Shown here piece by piece: positions 36,989 through 45,500 of a stretch of DNA of 64,000 bases (positions are counted from its first letter, which is position 1; each line of letters opens with the position of its first letter). Position numbers and translations under genes: made by a program. The notes under the pieces were generated by a model. The model was not told where the DNA came from, did not search any database, and saw only the letters and a program-made list of their open reading frames with translations. The stretch is from a bacterium BMS3Abin14 (GTDB taxonomy: Bacteria > BMS3Abin14), in the NCBI GenBank assembly GCA_002897695.1, contig BDTG01000033.1:1-64000 (forward strand), in the 5' to 3' direction.

Positions 36989-37539
36989 CACAAACTCTCC
37001 CCTTTTTTCTCGTGGAGACGGAGGACCGTTTCCTGAGTAACCTTCCGGCCCAGATAATCCTCAAATTCTTCCTGAACAACAATATTCTCGGATGTGATCC
37101 TTGTAATCTTTCCCCTGTTTCGTCCAATAGGGGTTCCAACGGCTACGATATACGGCTTTCCGTCCGGGGTAATAACCTGAGCCATGACCTTCTTGCCCAT
37201 ACTGACAATTCCCTCGACCTTCAGGTCGGAAAGGGAAACCCGCTGAAGTGGGGTCAGTTGCTCTTCAGGGACAGGACTTTTCACCTTATGCACCTTGATA
37301 AGGGAAACAAACGGGTCCCTGAAACCGGTGGGGTTGTAAACAAACACACCCGCTCCTTCCGCTTTTCCCTCCCTTGCCACCGGCGCCGCAGCGGTTTTTT
37401 TATGCGGCTTAACGGTAACCGGAACCTTGGTGCTTGGCGGCGGAGAGGACTTCTGACACGCCACGGTTCCGAGGACCATCAGAACCACAAGTGAAAACAC
37501 TGCGAAGCAGGCACAAGTGCGCTGCCAAGCGGATCGCAT
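36988..37539 (-). CDS. pilP: Type IV pilus lipoprotein PilP
   Basis: 183 residues with a lipoprotein signal (LVVLMVLGTVACQK), a Pro/Lys-rich linker, and the PilP domain (about 70-175: YNPTGFRDPF, VEGIVSMGKKVMAQV, VGTPIGRNRGKITRI). PilP links the inner-membrane PilMNO complex with the secretin PilQ. It is encoded in the conserved pilMNOPQ order and its stop overlaps the pilQ start. Confidence 0.95.
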   Translation of the reverse strand: MRSAWQRTCACFAVFSLVVLMVLGTVACQKSSPPPSTKVPVTVKPHKKTAAAPVAREGKAEGAGVFVYNPTGFRDPFVSLIKVHKVKSPVPEEQLTPLQRVSLSDLKVEGIVSMGKKVMAQVITPDGKPYIVAVGTPIGRNRGKITRITSENIVVQEEFEDYLGRKVTQETVLRLHEKKGESL

Positions 37540-37542
37540 GGA

Positions 37543-38124
37543 TCAACCCCCCTTCTCAATGTATCTGTAGGTGGTAGCGATGGCACTGATATCCAGAACC
37601 ATCGAACCCGTCTCTTCGTCCTCCACCGGATGCCCCATGGTAATATTTCCAACGTTGATAATTCTGGGGAGTTTACTCACGGCATCGAGAAACATACCCA
37701 ACTCGTGATAGCCTCCCTTGACCTTGATCTGGATGGGAACCTCAGCGAAAAAGTCCCTGTTTACATCGCTCATGGGTCTTACATAGACGACCTGCAGCCC
37801 GTTGATGGATCCGAGATTGCTGAGTGTCTCAAGCAGGTTGGGAATTTCCCGCTTGTTAGGCAGTTCCTGGACAACCCTGGTCAACTGAAGATTGAGCTTC
37901 TCCACCTCCTCCTTGAATCTCGGCAAATTCCTGGCGATGGCCTGATTCTCGTTGAGCTTCGCCTGCTTGTTGCTGTATTCAGTCTTAAGCCTGTTATATA
38001 TCTCAGCCTTACCCCGGTAGAAAGAGTACCAGTAGAGGCCCACAATAACCCCGGCGATCACCAGAATCAGCAGCGCCTTTTTTGCCGGCGAAAGGTTGGC
38101 GACGGTTTCGGCATCTACAGCCAT
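37543..38124 (-). CDS. pilO: Type IV pilus alignment protein PilO
   Basis: 193 residues: one transmembrane helix (ALLILVIAGVIVGLYWYSF, about 16-34), a coiled coil (about 35-95, KAEIYNRLKTEYSNKQAKLNE onwards), and a ferredoxin-like domain (about 105-190) with VQIKVKGGYHELGMFLDAVS. PilO pairs with PilN in the inner membrane. It lies 28 bp after pilN and 3 bp before pilP. Confidence 0.95.
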   Translation of the reverse strand: MAVDAETVANLSPAKKALLILVIAGVIVGLYWYSFYRGKAEIYNRLKTEYSNKQAKLNENQAIARNLPRFKEEVEKLNLQLTRVVQELPNKREIPNLLETLSNLGSINGLQVVYVRPMSDVNRDFFAEVPIQIKVKGGYHELGMFLDAVSKLPRIINVGNITMGHPVEDEETGSMVLDISAIATTYRYIEKGG

Positions 38125-38152
38125 TTCCTTCTCCTCCCAGCCCCGGGCTTAT

Positions 38153-38719
38153 CTATGCCCGATTCTGTTCATTGACGATCTTGCAGTGGATGGCAAAATC
38201 GTTGACCCTGATCTTCCGGCCCCTGAGTTTCATATACCGTTGGGTGGTTACATCCAACTCCACATCACTGAAATACTCCGATTTGTCCAGGTTTCTCATG
38301 AAATTCGCTATATCATCGGGAGTCATGGATTTTCCCCGGATCATCAGGCTGTCTTTCCGTTCCTGTATGAAGAGAAGCCAGACCTGTGAAGGCAGCGCCT
38401 TGTTGAGCTCATCCATAACGTGAACCTGAAGCTGTCTGTTCATCCTGAGTTGACCGATCACCCTTATCTTTTCCTGGAGGACCTTCTTGTCGGCCTTGAA
38501 CTTCTCAACCTGTTTAACCACCTTGGAGAGCCGGGCGATCTCTGAATCCACGCGGGAAATATTCGCACGGGTGTTGCTGATTTTCCTGTTGGTGGACGAA
38601 TTCCAGTAATAGATCCCGATAAAAACCAGGATGATCAGCAGAAAGAAAAAAAGCTGCTCCTGCCGGGCGGTCAGCGCCCGTCGCTCCGCTCTAACCGGAA
38701 GAAGATTTATCTTAATCAT
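38153..38719 (-). CDS. pilN: Type IV pilus assembly protein PilN
   Basis: 188 residues. The N terminus MIKINLLPVR is the conserved peptide that binds the groove of PilM. One transmembrane helix (LFFFLLIILVFIGIYYW) is followed by a coiled coil and a small periplasmic domain with MRNLDKSEYFSDVELD. Its ATG overlaps the pilM stop by four bases. Confidence 0.96.
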   Translation of the reverse strand: MIKINLLPVRAERRALTARQEQLFFFLLIILVFIGIYYWNSSTNRKISNTRANISRVDSEIARLSKVVKQVEKFKADKKVLQEKIRVIGQLRMNRQLQVHVMDELNKALPSQVWLLFIQERKDSLMIRGKSMTPDDIANFMRNLDKSEYFSDVELDVTTQRYMKLRGRKIRVNDFAIHCKIVNEQNRA

Positions 38720-39774
38720 CGGTCATGCGCCTTTCTTATGGCCAGCCCGAGTCCGATACCGAGCATGGGCCCGACCTCCTCGATATACGCCGGGTCGAAC
38801 TTCTTCTTTGGGAAGGTAATGCTCTCTACAGGGTTAATCATCTCAACCTGGACCCCAATCCTCTGCTCTATAGATTGGGCGATGTCCGGAACCTTGGCGC
38901 CGCCACCGCAGAGGGAAATCCGGCCGATCTTGACCTCCGGGTTGGATGAGTTGAAAAAGTCGAGGGATCGCTGGACCTCCTGGCCCAGGTTGTCAGAGAT
39001 AACTCCCAGGATAGGCTTGACCTCGGCGGGACCCTTTTCACCTACGGTCTCGCCCCTTTTTAACTGGTCGGCATCATCAAAGCTGACCTGAAGCTGCTTC
39101 TGGATGGCATCGGTGAACTGGTTTCCCCCGACGGAGATGTCACGCGTGAAGATGGACACCCCGTCCTTTATGATATTAATGTTGGTTGTTGAGGCGCCCA
39201 CGTTCACCAGCGCGATCACTTCCTCCGGCGGCAGCACATAATTTGTCTCGTACATATTTTCCAGGGCAAACGCGTCCACGTCCGCAACCACCGGGTTGAG
39301 GCCGGCATCCCTGACAACACTGACAAGGTCGTTGATGACGTCCTTCTTTACCACCACCAGGAGGACATCCATCTTGTCCTTGTCCCTGGAGGGCCCGAGG
39401 ATGACGAAATCCATGTTTACCTCGGAGGCATCGAAAGGAACGTACTGCTCGGCCTCAAACTGGATGTTCCTCTCCAGCTCCTCCTCCGTCATCTCCTGGA
39501 CCTTGATCTTCTTGATGATAACCGAATGCCCTGACACCGACACGGCTACATCCTTTACCTTCAGCTTGATGTCGCGCACCATCTCCCTGATGGTATCACT
39601 GATGACTCCGGCATCCATGATGGCGCCGTCAACAATGGCCTCCTGCGGGAGGGCCCGAACCCCGAGATTGACGAGGCGGTATCCCTTCCCCGTTTCCTTG
39701 AGCTGGACGACCTTTATGGAGCTGGAACCGATATCCAGTCCGGCCAGATTTTTGGAACCCCCAAGCAGCGCCAT
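38716..39774 (-). CDS. pilM: Type IV pilus assembly ATPase-fold protein PilM
   Basis: 352 residues of the actin-like PilM/FtsA fold. The phosphate-1 loop is LAGLDIGSSSIKVVQLKE, the phosphate-2 region LVNVGASTTNINIIKDG, and the adenosine loop LCGGGAKVPD. PilM is cytoplasmic and binds the PilN N terminus. It heads pilMNOPQ and follows a small HTH gene by 11 bp. Confidence 0.97.
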   Translation of the reverse strand: MALLGGSKNLAGLDIGSSSIKVVQLKETGKGYRLVNLGVRALPQEAIVDGAIMDAGVISDTIREMVRDIKLKVKDVAVSVSGHSVIIKKIKVQEMTEEELERNIQFEAEQYVPFDASEVNMDFVILGPSRDKDKMDVLLVVVKKDVINDLVSVVRDAGLNPVVADVDAFALENMYETNYVLPPEEVIALVNVGASTTNINIIKDGVSIFTRDISVGGNQFTDAIQKQLQVSFDDADQLKRGETVGEKGPAEVKPILGVISDNLGQEVQRSLDFFNSSNPEVKIGRISLCGGGAKVPDIAQSIEQRIGVQVEMINPVESITFPKKKFDPAYIEEVGPMLGIGLGLAIRKAHDR

Positions 39775-39785
39775 ACAAACCTCCT

Positions 39786-40016
39786 CTAATCGAGGAAAAC
39801 CTTGTTTCTCTCATCAAGGCTCATCCCAAGAGCGATGATAATCTTCCTCTTTGTATCCATGCGGCAGGGGAGTCCCCTTTCGATCCGGTCCACCGTCGGG
39901 ACCGACACCTCCGCGCGACGGGCTAGCTCCGCCTTGGAGATCATCATAGCCTCCCTCAGCTTCCGGACGTTATTGTCCCTGCTGTCCCTCTGTCGACCTT
40001 TTTTTGTTTTCTCCAT
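39786..40016 (-). CDS. Small XRE-type HTH regulator at the head of the pil operon
   Basis: 76 residues from the ATG giving MEKTKKGRQRD, with GAGGAAA at good spacing; a longer frame to 40196 runs through the promoter and was not used. A Cro/C1-type helix-turn-helix occupies most of the protein (VRKLREAMMISKAELARRAEVSVPTVDRIERG). Small HTH genes stand at this position before pilM in related bacteria. It probably regulates its own operon, whose promoter carries a dyad. Confidence 0.85.
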   Translation of the reverse strand: MEKTKKGRQRDSRDNNVRKLREAMMISKAELARRAEVSVPTVDRIERGLPCRMDTKRKIIIALGMSLDERNKVFLD

Positions 40017-40167
40017 GTCTTTCCTCAACCGCCACTTATGACAACCTGGTATCCGGTGTGACAACCCGGCAAAAAGCCCCTCTTCCCTGATCCGGTGTCC
40101 CTTAAAAACAGTTTCAAAAAACAACAAATTCTTTAAAATATGTGCAAACTTGCTAAAATTTGTATAA

Positions 40168-40196
40168 ACTATGAAAGACAAAACTTGCTTTGTCAA
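40168..40196 (-). promoter_or_regulatory. Promoter and dyad operator of the HTH-pilMNOPQ operon
   Basis: Minus strand: TTGACA (40191-40196), 17-bp spacer, CATAGT (40168-40173). A perfect dyad GACAAA-N6-TTTGTC (40178-40195) covers the -35 element and spacer. The leader to the HTH start is about 145 nt and carries two copies of GGTTGTCA. Confidence 0.65.
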
Positions 40197-40328
40197 GTAC
40201 TTTTTTTAAAAAAATCTTCTTTTATAGGGAGTTACAGCTGTTTCTTCAACGAAAACCACAATATTTGGTATCTAACCGGCCTTATTACCACAACTAATTG
40301 TATAAATTCCCAAACCTCCACCTTCGTG

Positions 40329-40389
40329 GAGGTTTGGGGTTTGAGGTTTGAGGTTTGGGGTTTGAGGTTTGGGGTTTGAGGTTTGGGGT
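40329..40389. repeat. Heptamer tandem repeat (GGTTTGA/GGTTTGG)n
   Basis: About eight to nine head-to-tail 7-bp units alternating between GGTTTGA and GGTTTGG. It is the reverse complement of the array in front of cysS (3071-3103) and of the array at 40570-40603. Confidence 0.9.
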
Positions 40390-40439
40390 CACGTTCAAGG
40401 CCGGCCCTGCCCGCGCCGAAAGCACCTCCAACCTCAAAC

Positions 40440-40572
40440 TTGACAGGGTCGCAAAAAGTCCATTCGTGGCATTTTGCTCAACGGAAAGCGAAAAGTGTCA
40501 TTTTCACTTTCCTCACAAATCTTCGATGCGCCCCATACGGGGCGCATTGATGACTTTTTGCAAAGTCATCAA
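40440..40572. repeat. Dispersed palindromic element, full-length copy
   Basis: 133 bp with related inverted ends (TTGACAGGGTCGCAAAAAG and TTTTTGCAAAGTCATCAA). It contains the hairpin ATGCGCCCC-ATAC-GGGGCGCAT (40526-40547) and the perfect palindrome TTGATGACTTT-TTGC-AAAGTCATCAA (40547-40572). Shorter relatives lie at 31201-31249 and 57478-57512. It has no coding capacity; a MITE-like or REP-like element is likely. It may also terminate the pilX transcript. Confidence 0.75.
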
Positions 40573-40603
40573 ACCTCAAACTTCAAACTTCAAACCTCAA
40601 ACT
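40570..40603. repeat. Heptamer tandem repeat (AACCTCA/AACTTCA)n
   Basis: Four to five degenerate 7-bp units, inverted relative to the array at 40329-40389. The two arrays bracket the 133-bp element. Confidence 0.8.
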
Positions 40604-40607
40604 ACCC

Positions 40608-42419
40608 TTAATACACCCTTCTCCACTCGCGGTTTTTGAAGGATAGAATCGATTGATTTCCGGGCATGTACTGGGGAAGATAGCTTTTCAGGGCCGGTGC
40701 CTGAAATACAGCCGGTGCCTGGAACCAGGGAAATACAAACGGTAACCAGTCGAACCTGAATTTACCGCCGATGAGAGTTCCGGCTATCTGGGCATGGTGC
40801 CCGATCTTAATCTCACCGGGTGTATAGAACATACCCGAAACCAGAGCCATATTCCACGGTATGCCCCTGATCTGGATCTCCTGTCCGGAGATAAACCCTA
40901 TACTGTTCGTATTGCTCCCGCCTTTGAGATAGCCGCCGTTGTCTGGAATGAAATTAGCCATTATCTCGACTTTCTTGTGAGCAACGACAAGTGCTGCCTG
41001 TTCATCCTGGTTTGGCGGGGCCACAGGATTGCCGAATCCATCGTCCACAAACGCTCCCTTGGAGACATAAGTTACATTTCTGCCGATCCCGATCTTAAAC
41101 CGATCATCCGCATAGACCGTCCCGCTGACCGTAACGACATGGGTGGCGGATTCGTATGTAACGCCGTTCCCCAGGCTGTCAACACACTGGAAACTGGGAG
41201 TACATAATTTGATCTCGAGCTGTCCTAAATCGCCGCCATGGAAACCACAGTCCAGCTTTGCAGGTTCACAGCCGGCAAGCCAATTACTGTCCAGAACGAC
41301 TCCCTTGGAGGTTATAGTACCTGAGGGAACTGTACTGGCGTATGTAGCGCCGGCCGCGAAACCATTAACGCCCCTGATGAGATCCTTGTAGATCGCCATG
41401 GCTCTTTCAGTTTTATCACCGATCCCTGAATATGCCGGATCGGCAGAGACGCCCGGATACTCTGATTCCAGACCGTCCAGAATACCGGGCATGGCAACGT
41501 TGGGAACTTCCGCGCCGACATTGTCGGCGAAGTAGGGTTTATTGCTGCTGAAATTACCATCGACCTGTATATCACTCACAGCGCCGTTGGTATTGCTTGT
41601 ACCTATGTGGGCATTTCCCCTGAGCTTGAGATCAGCGCCTTTAACTCTCACCTTGGCATTAAGATCTGTAACGCTTGGTATCATTGCTTCTAGAACCGGA
41701 TTTATACCAGCATCTGTGTAATTATTGGCTATGGCCGAACTTCCACCGAGTTCCATAAAACCCTGGGAGTATATCGACCCTGAGACATTAATTCTTCCGG
41801 TTACCAGTCCGAACCAGGGGAAATGAATAGTACGACCTCTAAGCCCTGTGCCGGAAAAAATAGCGTTGTTGTAAGGGGAGTTGTCCTCTGTGGCGAGGTG
41901 GTATTCAAGAGCGGCAGTGCCATTAGGTCCATTGGCATACGACATCAGGTAGACCTCGTCGTTGCTGGGCGAATATATGTAGAGTTCGTACGTGGAGTTG
42001 CCCAGGGATGTGCCACCGTTCGTGAAGGTCAGCTTCCTCATCTGGGAGGCGGAATCACCGTCAAGGTACATATCCATGGAGCGGACATTTACATCGAAAG
42101 CGGTTGAGCCGTTTACATAAGTGGCAGTCACACTACCTGCAGATGCCGGGAAGTTGAGGTTTCCCCACGGTCCACCGCTGGTGACGTCACCTTCCATGTC
42201 GGCCACCAGTACCTTGAGACCGCGATCCAGGCCCGCTTCTGCCGTATAGAACACCTGGCTTGCAACCTTCTGGTTTGCTGCCATCTTGATCTCCACGATG
42301 GACGTATTTAGAGCCAGCGTTCCCAGGATGGTGAGTACTGTGATTATGAAGAGGGCGGTTATAAGCGCCGCTCCCTTCTGGGACCTGGGATTTGGAAATG
42401 ATCTATTTTCAGTTAACAT
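40608..42419 (-). CDS. Large PilX-like minor pilin
   Basis: About 603 residues from the ATG with GGAGG eight bases upstream. The N terminus carries a prepilin-type leader ending RSQKG, followed by the hydrophobic helix AALITALFIITVLTILGTLAL of the PilX family, which lacks the Glu5 found in major pilins. The long C-terminal part is rich in Gly/Asn/Ser with beta-strand repeats (SGTITSKGVVLDSNW, KVRVKGADLKLRGNAHIG) and a few Cys, resembling polymer-forming beta-helical domains. It is much larger than classical PilX (about 200 residues). A sigma54 promoter and upstream palindrome lie in front of it. Confidence 0.85.
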   Translation of the reverse strand: MLTENRSFPNPRSQKGAALITALFIITVLTILGTLALNTSIVEIKMAANQKVASQVFYTAEAGLDRGLKVLVADMEGDVTSGGPWGNLNFPASAGSVTATYVNGSTAFDVNVRSMDMYLDGDSASQMRKLTFTNGGTSLGNSTYELYIYSPSNDEVYLMSYANGPNGTAALEYHLATEDNSPYNNAIFSGTGLRGRTIHFPWFGLVTGRINVSGSIYSQGFMELGGSSAIANNYTDAGINPVLEAMIPSVTDLNAKVRVKGADLKLRGNAHIGTSNTNGAVSDIQVDGNFSSNKPYFADNVGAEVPNVAMPGILDGLESEYPGVSADPAYSGIGDKTERAMAIYKDLIRGVNGFAAGATYASTVPSGTITSKGVVLDSNWLAGCEPAKLDCGFHGGDLGQLEIKLCTPSFQCVDSLGNGVTYESATHVVTVSGTVYADDRFKIGIGRNVTYVSKGAFVDDGFGNPVAPPNQDEQAALVVAHKKVEIMANFIPDNGGYLKGGSNTNSIGFISGQEIQIRGIPWNMALVSGMFYTPGEIKIGHHAQIAGTLIGGKFRFDWLPFVFPWFQAPAVFQAPALKSYLPQYMPGNQSILSFKNREWRRVY

Positions 42420-42451
42420 GGCGTTCACCTCCAGTTTTACTCTCTATCAAA

Positions 42452-42466
42452 GCAAGAGACGTTCCA
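42452..42466 (-). promoter_or_regulatory. Sigma54 promoter of the pilX-like gene
   Basis: Minus strand TGGAACGTCTCTTGC, with GG and GC separated by exactly 10 bp; it differs from the consensus TGGCACG-N4-TTGC only by A for C. The predicted transcript starts near 42440, about 20 bases before the start codon. Confidence 0.8.
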
Positions 42467-42512
42467 TCCACAGATGTCCACTGTATGCTGTTTTCGCCCC
42501 CTTTGATGCATG

Positions 42513-42535
42513 AACTGTGAATTTTTTTCATAGTT
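42513..42535. promoter_or_regulatory. Enhancer-like palindrome upstream of the pilX sigma54 promoter
   Basis: AACTGTGAA-TTTTT-TTCATAGTT: nine-base arms with one mismatch around a five-T centre. The centre (42524) lies 58 bp upstream of the first base of the -24 element. The same palindrome with the same spacing occurs before the fimT-like gene. Confidence 0.75.
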
Positions 42536-42586
42536 CGGTTTTACTTTTTTTATTTCATCGCTTTCATGACCAGCTCGGCCTCAATT

Positions 42587-45500
42587 TCAGGGCAATGTCT
42601 GGGTGTTGGAATCATCGTCTATTGTGAAGTTGGTATGACATCCTGAATCGGTGTTTTCCACATCCAGCCGTACGCTGTTACCCGTCCCCAGGGAAATTTC
42701 CGAGGGCTGGAATGTGTGGACATAGCTGAAATTGCCGGGGGCAGATGTAGTTACTGAATCGCTATAGGATTGGGAATTTTCCAGGTTTGTAACGGTTATC
42801 GCCATATTCCCGGTGACAGGTGTGGCCGTACCGGTGCTTGATAGCTGAAACAATGTACCATCGAACTGAACCCGATAGCGAGATGGTATAGGCTTGTCCC
42901 AGACAACCGTCCCGAGCGTCGCGACCCTGTTGCAGATCTCGAAGGGAATTTCCGCCGTGCTGAAGCTGTTTTCAGCATGGTCGCTCACCCTGGCCTTGAT
43001 AGAGTGTGGACCGTTGGTGGGAGCGGAACGGGTGTCGACCGTGAAGCTCGCGGTAGTGGTTGCCACCGCCGATGCGAGAGAGAAATTCCGGGTCGAGGAG
43101 AATACCGCCGAGGCGGAGGAATCAAAGACCGAATATCCGGTGCTGGCAAGGAAACCGATATTGGAATCAGCGCTGTATGGGACGGATACCACGCTTGTCG
43201 CGAAACCGGAGCCGGGTGTTGACGAGGCGATAGTGGGAACACCATTGTCCACATAGAAATGATAACTCTGGGTCATGGCGTTGATATTTTCATTATATGC
43301 CAGATCGCGGCCCTTGATATAGATCGCATATGCCCCGCCAGGCCAGGGGGTTGTTGTTGTGGGAATCAGCCCGTCAGTCTCCCATGTGAATGCCATCGCC
43401 GGATTGGTTGCGACATTAAAAGTGGTACTGACAGTTCCCAGGGGGTTATCCTTGCTTATAAAATAGATAAACCCGCTACCGGCGAAACTGTCGTTGACCC
43501 GGCTGCTTAACGTTACTGTCCCTTTCACGAAGGGTCCGTAGGCCGGATTCACGGAACCGTAGGACGAACTCACCACAGGTGCATCCACCGTTGGATCAAT
43601 GTTATCAACATAAAAAGCCAGCGAGCCCGTTCCAAGGTTGCCCGGGGAGGGCAGAGATGAATCGTAGGCCTTCACGCTCCACGTATACGAGGTATCCTCG
43701 ACAGCGCTTCCCGGCCCGGCCCAGCTGAAGGAATAGGAGGCAACGTTGACCTGATTTACGGGATCCCACGTACTGCCCCCGAACTGCGTCGGCTGATCGA
43801 TGAAACCTCCGGTTCCGTTGACGGACACCAGGACCGTGTTGGAGGAATCGGCGAAGCCGGAAGCATCGCTTACCTCGAAGTATCCCCAGTAATTGAAGCT
43901 ACTTACCCACTCACCGGATGTACTGGTTGGACTCACAACGGGCGCTGTATGGTCCACAATGGCCGACCAGGTTGCCGAGTCCGTATTGCCCTGGCTGTCC
44001 TGCACAGTGGCGATCATTGTCTTTTGTCCCGTCCCCTCCAGCGAGGTATCCCAGCTGTAGGCATAGGCATCTCCCCCCAGATCGGTAAGGGTTCTGTAGG
44101 TTGTTCCGATCTTGAGTGTCACCGAGTAGCTCGGGTTAATGGTATCAAAAACCGCCGTCTGAAGGCCCACATCGACCGTCGTGCTGTTCCAGACAGAGTT
44201 GTTTGCGGGTGCGGTGAACCAGATCGTGTTGCCCGGGTTCGTCACGGTTACCGAAATCGAAGCGCTGGTGTTCCAGTTGCCTGCCCCGTCCCGGGCCCTG
44301 ACGTACAACGTGTGCGTGCCGTTCAGCCAGTACGGAACGCCGCCCGATTCAGTTACCCATGAATAAGTATTCGTTCCGGTCAGGTCCGTTCCGGTCCACG
44401 TTTTGACAAGATACGTATCGATGTACAGATCGACCTGGGTTATGGCCGGATTAATAGTGTTGTTTGTATCTTCCGCGTAGACATCGATATCCACAGCGTC
44501 GGAAACCGAGGAACCGTCCGCAGGCGCGGTTATACTGACCTCCGGCAGATCCCCATCCTCTATCAGGAAGGATGCGGTATCAATGGGACTACCTGCCGGA
44601 TAGGAGACCGTTATCGTCTTGGGCGTGTACGGCAGGTAAAGCTCATTGGCCAGGGGTATGGACCCGGACTCTGAAAGGAGGATGTTATCCTGACCGTATG
44701 CGATTATGTCGGGGATGAACACACCGGTATCCAGAAACTCTCTCAGCGTTACCGTCTCGGTCTCGCCCCCGCTTCCCGACGAGTCCAGGGCCGTGACCAG
44801 TTCAGTGCTGATAGAAGAGTCCGACTCGAACCTGGGTATGTATACCTTGGGCCTCATCCTGTCGTTGTTGTACATATTGAGAATCTGGGTACCTCCGGAA
44901 AGTATAGGGCTCTCGGTGCCATCCCCGTTATCTTTGTAGAGCTTCAGCCACCTGGGACCGGAGATGAACACATCCCATGTATACTCCGTGGCGGGCGCGG
45001 GATCATCGTTATCGACATACTTCATCGTAACCCTGTCGCCGTAATCCACCTGGAGCTTGGAGTCGCCGGGGGTAGCTACTGTATTCAGCTCTGTCATGAT
45101 GCCCGGGGCGAAACGGAAGACGGCCGAGTTCGCGCCTGTCTCTCTAATCTCGAAGTTCTCGACATCCCCGGTGAGTTCACTCTGCAAAGTTACGGATACG
45201 GGGGGAGGGGATATGGCGTCGACCTGGAAAACGTGCTCATTTTCGTCGCAGTCTCCCACCTGGACGAAGATGCCGTCTCCCGGATCGTAGTGACGTACAG
45301 CTTCATTTTCGCCCTTCTTGGCAGAGTAGCTGCTGTTGTAGAACCCGCTGCCCGCGTTGGGCTCGCTTACCAGCATCGGCACCTGTACCGACGCTGTCTG
45401 GGGATAGATCTGTCCATCCACATCGGCATCGGCGGCGACTGTAAGGATCTGGTCCTTCATTGCCGAACCCGGGTTCAGCGCGGCATACGCATACCCAAAA

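Larger units (their letters stand above)
40197..40607. other. 410-bp gene-free region of repeats between pil operon and pilX-like gene
   Basis: The stretch between the pil promoter and the end of the pilX-like gene contains no coding sequence I can support. It holds an A/T-rich part, a GGTTTGAGG-type heptamer array (40329-40389), the 133-bp dispersed element with two strong hairpins (40440-40572), and a second, inverted heptamer array (40570-40603). Confidence 0.8.

Noticed and set aside
40017-40196. N-terminal extension of the small HTH protein
   Set aside because: It crosses the predicted operon promoter; the downstream ATG has a good ribosome site and gives the usual size.
40329-40603. 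Possible CRISPR array because of repeated short units
   Set aside because: Units are 7 bp and contiguous, with no spacers of 30-40 bp and no cas genes nearby.
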